This document shows, in pieces, positions 8,287 to 15,983 of a DNA stretch of 53,104 nucleotides. The translations under genes and the position numbers were made by a program. The DNA is from an uncultured Pelagibacteraceae bacterium (lineage in GTDB: Bacteria; Pseudomonadota; Alphaproteobacteria; Pelagibacterales; Pelagibacteraceae). The notes under the pieces were generated by a model. The model made no database searches. It worked only from the letters and a program-made list of their open reading frames with translations, and was not told the origin of the DNA. Location: contig CACORY010000007.1 in the NCBI GenBank assembly GCA_902629695.1, positions 1 through 53,104 of the forward strand. Direction: 5' to 3'. Each line of letters opens with the position of its first letter. The stretch's first letter is position 1.

Positions 8287-9071
8287 TGTCTAATCAATAT
8301 GAAGTTTTAGGAAAAGCCCCAGACGCAGAAGATTTAAAGAAACTTTCACCTGATAATATTCATCTGACAATTAAGAATATGAATGCTGGTTACGGAAAAA
8401 TGGAGATATTACATAACTTTGATCTTTTCGTAAGCAAAGCTCAATCTCTGTGTTTAATAGGTCCTAATGGTGCTGGTAAATCAACAATACTGCACTCTAT
8501 TTATGGTTTTACAAATATATTTTCTGGTCAGATAGAAATAGATGGCAAAGAGATTACAAATCTTTCACCAGCTGAAAAACTTAAATCAGTTGGGATAGCT
8601 TATATTCTTCAAGATAATTCGGTATTTCCAGATATGACAGTAGAAGAAAATTTATTAATGGGTGGATTTATTAAAGATAAAACCCAAGACTCTTACGAAG
8701 AAGCTGAAAGAATTTTTGAAAAGTATGAGAGACTAAGAAATAGAAGAAACCAGCCAGCTAAAGTTTTATCAGGTGGTGAAAGAAGGTTATTAGAAATTTC
8801 TAGAGCATTAGTAATGAAGCCTTCAGTTTTACTTGTTGATGAACCATCAATTGGTTTGGAACCAAGATATATTGATATGGTATTTGAAATTTTAAGAGAT
8901 CTTCAGGAGAATGAAAAAAAAACAATCATCTTAGTTGAGCAAAATGCAAAAAAAGGACTTGAGTTTGCTGATATTGGTTATGTTTTAGTTTCAGGTCAAA
9001 CAGCAATTGCGGGTAAAGGTGACGACCTTTTGAGCAATCCAGATGTAGGCCGCCTGTTCTTAGGTGGTTAA
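8286..9071 (+). CDS. livF: ABC transporter ATPase LivF (first cluster)
   Basis: 261 residues. The nucleotide-binding domain has Walker A GPNGAGKST, a Q-loop at ILQDNSVFPDMTVEENL, ABC signature LSGGERRLLEISRAL, Walker B VLLVDEPSIGL and a switch region in which the usual histidine is glutamine (VEQNA), as normal in LivF. The N-terminus is about 25 residues longer than standard LivF. The stop overlaps the AzlC start by one base, so the importer and AzlCD are likely one transcription unit. Confidence 0.93.
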   Translation: MSNQYEVLGKAPDAEDLKKLSPDNIHLTIKNMNAGYGKMEILHNFDLFVSKAQSLCLIGPNGAGKSTILHSIYGFTNIFSGQIEIDGKEITNLSPAEKLKSVGIAYILQDNSVFPDMTVEENLLMGGFIKDKTQDSYEEAERIFEKYERLRNRRNQPAKVLSGGERRLLEISRALVMKPSVLLVDEPSIGLEPRYIDMVFEILRDLQENEKKTIILVEQNAKKGLEFADIGYVLVSGQTAIAGKGDDLLSNPDVGRLFLGG

Positions 9072-9775
9072 TGATCAGTTCAAAATTTTTCTTTAAGGGC
9101 TTTAAATCTATCCAAGGTGCAGGAAGCCCTGCGATTGCTCTTGGGGCAAGTTTTATTGCAATTGGTGCACTATTAAAAAATTTAGGTTTTTCAGTACAAG
9201 AAAGTATTTTTTCTACCTTTATGATTTATGCATTGCCAGGTTCACTTGTAATGGCTGAGTCAATGTTGATAGGCGCATCACTGGTAAATATTTTTCTAGC
9301 CGTCTGGTTAGTTAATGCCAGATTATATCCTATGACGGTAGCCTTAATGCCATTATTAATGCATAAAGATCAACCAAGGTGGAAGTATTATTTGTCGTGT
9401 CATTTCATTGCAGTTTCATCTTGGCTGATTGTCAAAGATAATTACGAGTTAATTGAAAAAGAAAATAGAATTGATTTTTGGATAGGTATTGGAACTGCGA
9501 CTTGGTCAGTTGCAATTATCTCTACAGTGATTGGTTATATTGCATCGGATTTTCTTAATAAAGATATCCTTATTGGTTTAGCAATTATCAATCCAATTTA
9601 TTTTACATGTATGATGTTGGGAGCAATGAAAACTATTCAAATAAGTTTATCAGTGATATTAGGAGCTATATTGGGTCCAGCATTTTATTTTTTTTCACCT
9701 GAATGGTGTATTTTATTTGGAGGCTTTATTGCAGGCACCGTTGCGTTTTTGATAGGAGAAAGAAATGACCAATAA
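9071..9775 (+). CDS. azlC: AzlC-family amino-acid permease subunit
   Basis: 234 residues, strongly hydrophobic. The N-terminal ALGASFIAIGALLKNLGFS, followed by FMIYALPGSLVMAESML and NARLYPMTVALMPLL, matches AzlC family landmarks (GxxaGxla...s..vfaG..Q and N.R.vlM). AzlC and AzlD form a two-subunit exporter best known for branched-chain amino acids and azaleucine resistance. It overlaps livF by 1 bp and azlD by 11 bp. An exporter embedded in an importer operon suggests control of the intracellular pool of the imported compound. Confidence 0.85.
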   Translation: MISSKFFFKGFKSIQGAGSPAIALGASFIAIGALLKNLGFSVQESIFSTFMIYALPGSLVMAESMLIGASLVNIFLAVWLVNARLYPMTVALMPLLMHKDQPRWKYYLSCHFIAVSSWLIVKDNYELIEKENRIDFWIGIGTATWSVAIISTVIGYIASDFLNKDILIGLAIINPIYFTCMMLGAMKTIQISLSVILGAILGPAFYFFSPEWCILFGGFIAGTVAFLIGERNDQ

Positions 9776-10088
9776 TATTTTAATTGTAATTTTAGTCACT
9801 TCTTTTGCAACATATCTCTCAAGATTTTTAGGTGTGGTGAGTGCAGAAAAAATTAAAGAAACATCTAAAATGTTTAGATGGTTTAATTGTCTCGCTTACT
9901 CTACTTTAGCTGCTCTAATTGCAAGAATTGTGATTTTTCCATCAGGATCTTTAAACGAAATAGACTATTCAATAAGATTCATAGTGGTTGTTTTATCTAT
10001 AGCTATCTTTTTTATTACAAAAAAAAATTTAGTTTACCCAACTCTTTTCTCTGCTATCATACTATCAGTTTTTAGTAGTTACTTATGA
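9765..10088 (+). CDS. azlD: AzlD-family small membrane subunit
   Basis: 107 residues, four hydrophobic segments, directly downstream of and overlapping azlC by 11 bp. The N-terminal ILVTSFATYLSRFLGV fits the family's conserved TyxxRxxp segment, and the small size is right for AzlD. It is the partner of AzlC in the export complex. The stop overlaps the glaH start by 4 bp. The identification rests on weak motif resemblance plus strong context. Confidence 0.82.
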   Translation: MTNNILIVILVTSFATYLSRFLGVVSAEKIKETSKMFRWFNCLAYSTLAALIARIVIFPSGSLNEIDYSIRFIVVVLSIAIFFITKKNLVYPTLFSAIILSVFSSYL

Positions 10089-10999
10089 TAGAAAAAATTG
10101 AAGGGTTTGACATTAACATAAATGATCAATCTTCACGGATAATTAATATAGATATAAGCGATGAAGTTTTAAATAAACTTATTTTTCCCTTTAATAAATT
10201 TGATCTTACAGCTCTAGAATATAAACCTTTTACTAGGTTTACAATTGCTAAAAGTTTAGATGATTTAAGTAAAAATAAATTGTCTAAATTAGTAAATAAG
10301 ATTGTTCGAGATAGAAACACAGGTTGTTTTATAATTAAGCCAAAAAATTTAATTTCTAAAATTGATAATAATTTTTTAGTTAAACTTTCTACGGCAGTGG
10401 CTCATTTAATTGGTATACCAAACCATGATGCAATGGCTGGAAAATATTATGCAAGATTTCATGTCAAACATGAGGATAAAAGCGACTCTTATTTAAGAAA
10501 AGCTTATACAAATATGGATCTACATACAGATGGAACTTATGTAAAAGAAAAAACGGATTGGTTATTAATGTCGAAGTTAGAGGAAAAGAATGTTGAAGGT
10601 GGAGAAACTGCAATGTTACATCTTGATGATTGGGAACATTGTGATGAATTATTTAATGACCCGACAGCTAAAGAAGATTTTATTTGGGGGTCTCCAAAAA
10701 GTAAAAATATAGATTATAAAGTTGAACATCCCGTATTCTCGTCTGATGAAAAAGGCAAACCTCAAATTTCATATATAGATCAATTTCCAGAGCCTAAAAA
10801 TATGAAGCAAGGAGCATTTTTACAAAAATTATCTGATAGTCTGGAGGAGAGTAAAAATAAGATTATAACTAAGCTTCCTGTTGGTTCAGCCGTTGTTGCA
10901 AACAATTATTTTTGGCTGCATGGAAGAAAACCATTTAAGGAAAATAAAGATTTAAGTAGAGAGTTATTAAGAATAAGAGGTTCTTTTTTTATTAATTGA
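10085..10999 (+). CDS. glaH: Glutarate 2-hydroxylase (GlaH/CsiD family, Fe(II)/2-oxoglutarate dioxygenase)
   Basis: 304 residues, close to E. coli CsiD/GlaH in length and visibly collinear with it: LEYKPFTRF, STAVAHLIGIPNHDAM, YYARFHVKHEDKSDSYLR, LHTDGTYV, MLHLDDWEH, YIDQF and NNYFWLHGR. The iron ligands are H147, D149 and H279, and arginines in SRELLRIRG (292-298) would bind 2-oxoglutarate. The known reaction is glutarate + 2-oxoglutarate + O2 to L-2-hydroxyglutarate + succinate + CO2, a step of lysine/cadaverine catabolism. No lhgO or gabDT gene is adjacent, unlike in E. coli. The 4-bp overlap with azlD places it in the importer operon. The substrate is inferred from the family. Confidence 0.87.
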   Translation: MIEKIEGFDININDQSSRIINIDISDEVLNKLIFPFNKFDLTALEYKPFTRFTIAKSLDDLSKNKLSKLVNKIVRDRNTGCFIIKPKNLISKIDNNFLVKLSTAVAHLIGIPNHDAMAGKYYARFHVKHEDKSDSYLRKAYTNMDLHTDGTYVKEKTDWLLMSKLEEKNVEGGETAMLHLDDWEHCDELFNDPTAKEDFIWGSPKSKNIDYKVEHPVFSSDEKGKPQISYIDQFPEPKNMKQGAFLQKLSDSLEESKNKIITKLPVGSAVVANNYFWLHGRKPFKENKDLSRELLRIRGSFFIN

Positions 11000-11028
11000 T
11001 ATAAATTATCTTTTATAACGTATTTATT

Positions 11029-11796
11029 ATGAAATTAGGTTTTATAGGAACAGGAAAAATAGCTTCTTCAGTTATAACTGGAATTTGTAGATCATCTATT
11101 AGATATAGCAAAATATATATATCTTCTCGAAACAGTAAAATTGCCAAAAATTTAAAAAAAAAATTTAAAAGAATTTATATTGAAAAGGACAATCAAAGAA
11201 TAATTGATAATTGCAATTGGATTTTTTTAGCAGTTACACCAACCGTTGGTGAAAGAATAATCAAAAATTTAAGATTTAAATCTAATCAAACAATTATTAG
11301 TTTTATTTCAACAATTACAATTCCTCAATTAAAAAAAACTATAAAAGTAAAAGCAGATATTGTTAGAGCAATTCCTTTACCTCCTATTTCACTTAAAAAA
11401 GGACCAGTTCCAATTTGTCCACCCAATAAGAAGGTAAAAAATTTTTTTGATAAAATTGGCTCCACCGTTGAAATAAAAAATGAAAAATTGTCTATTAATT
11501 TTTGGACTACATCAGGCATGATGGCTTCTTATTATGAAATATTAAATGTAATGAGTGGTTGGTTAGTTAAAAGAGGTATTAAAAGACCAGACGCCCAAAA
11601 ATATATTACTTCTTTATTTTTAGCTTTATCTGAAGATGCTGTTGCTAATTCTAAAAAAGATTTAAAATATTTAGTAAAAGAATCTCAAACACCTAGAGGA
11701 TTAAATGAGCAAGGCTTAAAAGAAATGAGTAAAAAAGGTGCTTACAAATCTGTAATAAAAACACTAAATAGTATTCATAAAAGATTAAATAAATAA
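11029..11796 (+). CDS. Pyrroline-5-carboxylate reductase-like oxidoreductase
   Basis: 255 residues. The N-terminal GFIGTGKIASSVITG is the Rossmann GxGxMxxA motif of ProC proteins, and IFLAVTPTVGERII and RAIPLPPISLKKGP correspond to the VKPxxV and RxMPNxPxxxGxG regions. The C-terminal TPRGLNEQGL sits where ProC has the SPGGTT motif, and the usual N in MPN is L here. It is therefore a divergent member that may reduce a different imine or keto substrate. It lies between glaH and the second liv set, only 3 bp before livG-2. The ProC-family fold is well supported; true proline synthesis is not. Confidence 0.72.
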   Translation: MKLGFIGTGKIASSVITGICRSSIRYSKIYISSRNSKIAKNLKKKFKRIYIEKDNQRIIDNCNWIFLAVTPTVGERIIKNLRFKSNQTIISFISTITIPQLKKTIKVKADIVRAIPLPPISLKKGPVPICPPNKKVKNFFDKIGSTVEIKNEKLSINFWTTSGMMASYYEILNVMSGWLVKRGIKRPDAQKYITSLFLALSEDAVANSKKDLKYLVKESQTPRGLNEQGLKEMSKKGAYKSVIKTLNSIHKRLNK

Positions 11797-11799
11797 TTA

Positions 11800-12585
11800 A
11801 TGTCTGAAAATATTTTAGAAATTAATAATTTATCAAAATATTTTGGGGGGCTAGCAGCAGTTTCTGATTGTTCACTTAAAGTTAAAAAAGGAACTATAAC
11901 GGGTATAATTGGTCCCAATGGTTCTGGTAAAACAACTTTATTTAATTTAATAGCCGGTAATCTAAAATCTTCGTCTGGTAACGTTGTATTTAATAATGAG
12001 AATATCACCGATACTCCATCCTATGAATTGTTTTCTAAAGGGTTGCTTAGAACATTTCAAATAGCTCATGAATTTACAAATCTATCTGTATTAGAAAACT
12101 TAATGATGGTGCCTGGCAATCAATCTGGTGAAAAATTAATGAACGCTTTATTTAAACCCTCGTTAATAACTAAAGAAGAGAATTTAATAAAAGAAAAAGC
12201 AATGGAAGTAGTTGAGTTTTTAAACTTAAGTCATTTAAAAAATGAATTAGCTGGAAATCTATCAGGAGGACAAAAAAAACTCTTAGAACTAGGAAGGACT
12301 ATGATGGTGGATGCTAAATTAGTTTTATTAGATGAGGTTGGTGCAGGTGTTAATAGAACTTTGTTGAAAGATCTTGGAACTGCAATTGAGAAGTTAAATA
12401 AAGAAAAAGGTTATACTTTTTGTATGATTGAGCATGATATGGATTTTATAGGAAGATTATGTGATCCAGTAATTGTCATGGCTGAGGGTTCAGTTCTTTT
12501 TGAGGGGACTGCAGAAGATGCAAAAAGAGATGAAAAAGTAATCGAAAGTTATCTAGGTAGAGGTTCAAAATTAAAGGATAATTAA
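11800..12585 (+). CDS. livG: ABC transporter ATPase LivG (second cluster)
   Basis: 261 residues. Walker A GPNGSGKTT, the LivG element LLRTFQIAHEFTNLSVLENL, ABC signature LSGGQKKLLELGRTM, Walker B LVLLDEVGAGV (the usual EP is EV here) and switch histidine in MIEHDMDFI. It is an energising subunit for the LivHM-2 permease. The gene begins 3 bp after the ProC-like gene and ends 2 bp before livF-2. It differs clearly from the first-cluster LivG, so the two importers are not a recent duplication. Confidence 0.93.
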   Translation: MSENILEINNLSKYFGGLAAVSDCSLKVKKGTITGIIGPNGSGKTTLFNLIAGNLKSSSGNVVFNNENITDTPSYELFSKGLLRTFQIAHEFTNLSVLENLMMVPGNQSGEKLMNALFKPSLITKEENLIKEKAMEVVEFLNLSHLKNELAGNLSGGQKKLLELGRTMMVDAKLVLLDEVGAGVNRTLLKDLGTAIEKLNKEKGYTFCMIEHDMDFIGRLCDPVIVMAEGSVLFEGTAEDAKRDEKVIESYLGRGSKLKDN

Positions 12586-12587
12586 CA

Positions 12588-13295
12588 ATGGCTTTTTTTG
12601 AAGGAAATAACATGACTGGTGGATATGGAAATGGTCCCGACATTATTACTTCTTGTTCTGTTAATGTTGAAAGAGGAGAAATAGTTTCAATACTTGGACC
12701 TAATGGTGCTGGAAAATCAACAGCAATGAAAGCTATGCTGGGATTGTTGGATTTAAAATCAGGATCTGTAATTATTAATGGAAAAGATATTTCAAATCTT
12801 TCACCTCAAGATCGAGTGAAGGAGGGTATTTCATTTGTGCCCCAAACTAAAAATGTTTTTGCGGGCATGACTGTTGAAGAAAATTTAGAGATGGGAGCTT
12901 TTTTAATTAATAACAAATATAGTACAGTGATAGATGAGATATATGATTTGTTTCCAATATTAAGAGAAAAAAGAACCCAGTTAGTTGGTGAACTATCAGG
13001 TGGACAAAGACAACAAGTAGCTCTTGGAAGAGCATTAATGATTAAACCATCTGTTTTAATGTTGGACGAACCAACAGCTGGTGTTTCACCTTTAGTGATG
13101 GATGAATTATTTGATCACATAATTAAAGTAAAGCGAACTAATGTTGCAATTTTGATGGTTGAACAAAATGCAAAACAAGCATTAAGTATTTCTGATAGAG
13201 GTTATGTTTTGGTTACAGGTGAGAATCGACACTCTGGTACAGGAAAAGAATTATTAGAGGATCCAACAGTAAGAAGTTCTTTTCTAGGTGGTTGA
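12588..13295 (+). CDS. livF: ABC transporter ATPase LivF (second cluster)
   Basis: 235 residues, normal LivF length. Walker A GPNGAGKST, Q-loop FVPQTKNVFAGMTVEENL, signature LSGGQRQQVALGRAL, Walker B VLMLDEPTAGV, and the LivF-type switch VEQNA. The C-terminus DPTVRSSFLGG is the standard LivF ending. It overlaps livH-2 by 8 bp, which suggests coupled translation. Confidence 0.94.
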   Translation: MAFFEGNNMTGGYGNGPDIITSCSVNVERGEIVSILGPNGAGKSTAMKAMLGLLDLKSGSVIINGKDISNLSPQDRVKEGISFVPQTKNVFAGMTVEENLEMGAFLINNKYSTVIDEIYDLFPILREKRTQLVGELSGGQRQQVALGRALMIKPSVLMLDEPTAGVSPLVMDELFDHIIKVKRTNVAILMVEQNAKQALSISDRGYVLVTGENRHSGTGKELLEDPTVRSSFLGG

Positions 13296-14307
13296 TATGG
13301 ATTTTGTAAATGCACTAATACTTTTATTAAATTATATTTTCGTACCAGCTTTAGCATATGGATCTCAATTAGCACTTGGTGCAATTTTTGTAACATTAAT
13401 TTACGGAATTTTAAGATTTGCTAACTTTGCTACAGGAGACATGATGGCTTTTGGAACAATGTTTACAGTTTTATTCACCTGGTACTTTCAGTCTGTTGGA
13501 ATTAGCTTTGGAGTTCTGCCTACAGCCCTTTTAGCCATTCCTTTTGCAATTGTTTTTATGATTGGTTACATGCTTGTGATTGATAAATTTGTTTTCAAAT
13601 ATTATAGAGTAAAAAAAAGTCCCCCTGTGCAATTAGCAATGGTAAGTATTGGAGTAATGTTTGTTACCCAGGCAGTGGTTCGAATAATTATTGGTCCATC
13701 AGATAGAAGATTTTTTGATGGAGAGAAATTTTTAATTAAAGCAGGTGAATTTAAAGAAATGACAGGATTAAATGAAGGTCTTGCAATTAAATCTACTCAA
13801 GTAATTACAATTATTGTTACATTAATTTTAGTTTCAACTTTGTTTTGGTTCTTAAATAAAACTAAGACAGGAAAAAGTATGAGAGCATATTCTGATAACG
13901 AAGATTTGGCATTGTTATCTGGCATTGATCCAAAAAAAATTATCATGATCACTTGGATTATAGCAGCAATCCTTGCTACAATCGGTGGTACTTTATATGG
14001 TTTAGACAAAAGTTTTAAACCATTTACATATTTTAATAATATGCTGCCAATATTTGCAGCAGCTATTGTGGGTGGAATAGGTAATCCATTTGGAGCCTTT
14101 TTAGGAGGATTTGTGATTGCTTTTTCAGAAATATTATTAACTTATGCTTATAGAAAATTTTTTATGTATGTATTACCTGAAAGTATGGAACCAGATGGTT
14201 TAGTTCAATTGCTTTCTACTGATTACAAATTTGCAGTATCTTTTTCAATACTAGTCATTGTGTTGCTATATCGACCATCGGGGATATTTAAAGGGAAGGT
14301 ATTATGA
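13288..14307 (+). CDS. livH: Branched-chain-type ABC permease LivH (second cluster)
   Basis: 339 residues, about eight membrane segments. GSQLALGAIFVTLIYGILRF followed by NFATGDMMAFG is the LivH N-terminal signature. MRAYSDNEDLALLSGID is the coupling loop and AAIVGGIGNPFGAFLGG the conserved C-terminal segment. It begins MVDMDF; a start at the third residue (13294) is also possible. It overlaps both livF-2 (8 bp) and livM-2 (4 bp). Confidence 0.92.
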   Translation: MVDMDFVNALILLLNYIFVPALAYGSQLALGAIFVTLIYGILRFANFATGDMMAFGTMFTVLFTWYFQSVGISFGVLPTALLAIPFAIVFMIGYMLVIDKFVFKYYRVKKSPPVQLAMVSIGVMFVTQAVVRIIIGPSDRRFFDGEKFLIKAGEFKEMTGLNEGLAIKSTQVITIIVTLILVSTLFWFLNKTKTGKSMRAYSDNEDLALLSGIDPKKIIMITWIIAAILATIGGTLYGLDKSFKPFTYFNNMLPIFAAAIVGGIGNPFGAFLGGFVIAFSEILLTYAYRKFFMYVLPESMEPDGLVQLLSTDYKFAVSFSILVIVLLYRPSGIFKGKVL

Positions 14308-15674
14308 GAAAAAATTTAAATGTAATTGCAGCTTACAGTATAATGATGGGCTTAATCATTCTGGTAGGTATATTTCAGTCTTGGAATATTGCTCTATCAA
14401 TATTCAATCTTTGTTTAATTTCAGCTGTAATGACAATGGGCGCTAATATTCAATGGGGTTATGCAGGTCTTATAAACTTTGGAATAATGGGTTTTACGGC
14501 TTTAGGTGGTTTAGCAGCAGTTTTAATTTCAGTCGATCCAGTACAAGAAGCCTGGAGTGCAGGTGGATCTAATATCTTATTAAGCCTTTTTCTTTTAATA
14601 GGAGTAGTTCTGGCCGTTAAATATGTTTTAAAAAATTATAAGAAATCAAAAAGCAGAACCTACGTTATTGCCACGATTATAATTTTAGGCATTATTATCA
14701 TTAGATTTATTTCAGAGCCTGGAATAGAGGCAATTGAGGAGATAAATCCAGCTAAAACCGGTTTTCTTGGAGGCTTAGGCCTTCCAATTATTTTTTCTTG
14801 GATTGTGGGAGCTTTGTTTGCTGGTGGGTTAGCTTTTGTTATTGGAAAAGTAGCACTAGGTTTAAGAGCTGATTATTTAGCAATAGCAACTTTACTAATA
14901 TCAGAAATTGTTATTGCAATTATAAAACATGAAGATTGGTTAACGAGAGGTGTAAAGAATGTAATTGGATTAAAAAGACCAGCACCTTACGAGGTAAATT
15001 TACAACAAACAGATTGGTTTATAAATCTTGTTGAAAAATTTAATTTAAATAAATTAAATATGATTCCTGACTTAGCTGAAAGACAAGCTGCTTTAAATCA
15101 ATTTGTTATTGAGGGATCTTCGATTTTTGTGAAACTCTGCTACTCTGGATTATTTTTAGTTGTAGTAATTATTTTATTAATATTAACCCAAAAAGCACTT
15201 TATTCTCCTTGGGGAAGAATGATGAGAGCAATTAGGGACAATGAAGAAGCAGCAAATGCAATGGGAAAAAATGTTGTCAAACAACATTTATTAATCTTTG
15301 TTTTGGGATCAGCTATTGTTGGTATTGCAGGAGCAATGTTGGTTACACAAGATGGATTATTTACTCCAGGAAGTTATAGACCTTTAAGATATACTTTTTT
15401 AATTTGGGTAATGGTTATTGTAGGCGGTAGTGGAAATAATTTTGGTGCAATTCTTGGAGGCTTTGTAGTTTGGTTCTTATGGATCGAATCAGCACCGATC
15501 GGATTATATCTGGTCAATTTAACAACTGCAGGTTTAGATGATACTCATTTTTTAAAAGTTCATTTAATTGAAAGTGTTCCTTATTTCAGATTTTTAATGA
15601 TGGGAATAGGTTTATTATTAATTATGAGGTATAGACCAAAGGGTATACTTCCTGAAAAAATAGAAATAAAATAA
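14304..15674 (+). CDS. livM: Branched-chain-type ABC permease LivM (second cluster), enlarged
   Basis: 456 residues, about 100 longer than the first-cluster LivM. Family landmarks are NIQWGYAGLINFGIMGF, LGLRADYLAIATLLISEI, MMRAIRDNEEAANAMGK and VGGSGNNFGAILGGFVVW. The extra length lies in a region near residues 90-150 with two more hydrophobic stretches and in a loop around residues 215-270 before the coupling helix. It is the last clear gene of the long + strand run. Its binding protein is encoded separately on the other strand at 17.6-18.8 kb. Confidence 0.91.
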   Translation: MRKNLNVIAAYSIMMGLIILVGIFQSWNIALSIFNLCLISAVMTMGANIQWGYAGLINFGIMGFTALGGLAAVLISVDPVQEAWSAGGSNILLSLFLLIGVVLAVKYVLKNYKKSKSRTYVIATIIILGIIIIRFISEPGIEAIEEINPAKTGFLGGLGLPIIFSWIVGALFAGGLAFVIGKVALGLRADYLAIATLLISEIVIAIIKHEDWLTRGVKNVIGLKRPAPYEVNLQQTDWFINLVEKFNLNKLNMIPDLAERQAALNQFVIEGSSIFVKLCYSGLFLVVVIILLILTQKALYSPWGRMMRAIRDNEEAANAMGKNVVKQHLLIFVLGSAIVGIAGAMLVTQDGLFTPGSYRPLRYTFLIWVMVIVGGSGNNFGAILGGFVVWFLWIESAPIGLYLVNLTTAGLDDTHFLKVHLIESVPYFRFLMMGIGLLLIMRYRPKGILPEKIEIK

Positions 15675-15678
15675 GCTT

Positions 15679-15750
15679 ATGAAATATATTATTACAGGTG
15701 CTGCAATAGCTTGGGCTTTATATATGGCAGATAAATATTTATTTTTTTAA
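15679..15750 (+). CDS. Possible 23-residue membrane peptide
   Basis: A tiny ORF, MKYIITGAAIAWALYMADKY plus three residues, starts 4 bp after the livM-2 stop. It is hydrophobic in the middle like a single transmembrane helix, has no clear ribosome site, and its last 12 bp overlap the end of the convergent 55-residue ORF. It could be a coupled membrane micro-protein of the transporter operon or chance. Comparison with the same gap in related genomes would decide. Confidence 0.3.
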   Translation: MKYIITGAAIAWALYMADKYLFF

Positions 15751-15906
15751 AGTCCAGCCATTCTTTATTAATGCTTTAATTAAATTTTCTTTCATTTCGT
15801 CTCTAGAGGTATTTTTATCACCTATTTTTTCAAAGAATACAGGCTCTAAACCTTTATCCTTTTTTGATTTAAAGTAGTTTTTAATTGATTGTATTTTTAG
15901 TTTCAT
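15739..15906 (-). CDS. Small basic hypothetical protein (55 aa)
   Basis: A 55-residue ORF rich in lysine, beginning MKLKIQSIKNYFKSKKDKG and ending NGWTLKK. It has the best ribosome site in this gap, AAAGGAG five bases upstream of the ATG. Its start overlaps the stop of the 26-residue ORF (ATGA), so it is probably translated in tandem from the same - strand message as the zinc-module nuclease. I do not recognise a family. Confidence 0.55.
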   Translation of the reverse strand: MKLKIQSIKNYFKSKKDKGLEPVFFEKIGDKNTSRDEMKENLIKALIKNGWTLKK

Positions 15907-15983
15907 TTTTCTCCTTTAGCGTTGTGTTTAAAGTCCCAGCAAGTAGAGTTATTTTCTAAATCAGGACAATATAAACTTATCAT
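15903..15983 (-). CDS. Possible 26-residue ORF coupled to the nuclease gene
   Basis: The frame MISLYCPDLENNSTCWDFKH plus six residues starts at the base directly after the stop codon of the 499-residue nuclease gene (TAAATG) and ends in an ATGA overlap with the 55-residue ORF. The tight junctions on both sides are the main support. Two cysteines are present. It may be a real micro-protein or only a translational bridge. Confidence 0.38.
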   Translation of the reverse strand: MISLYCPDLENNSTCWDFKHNAKGEK

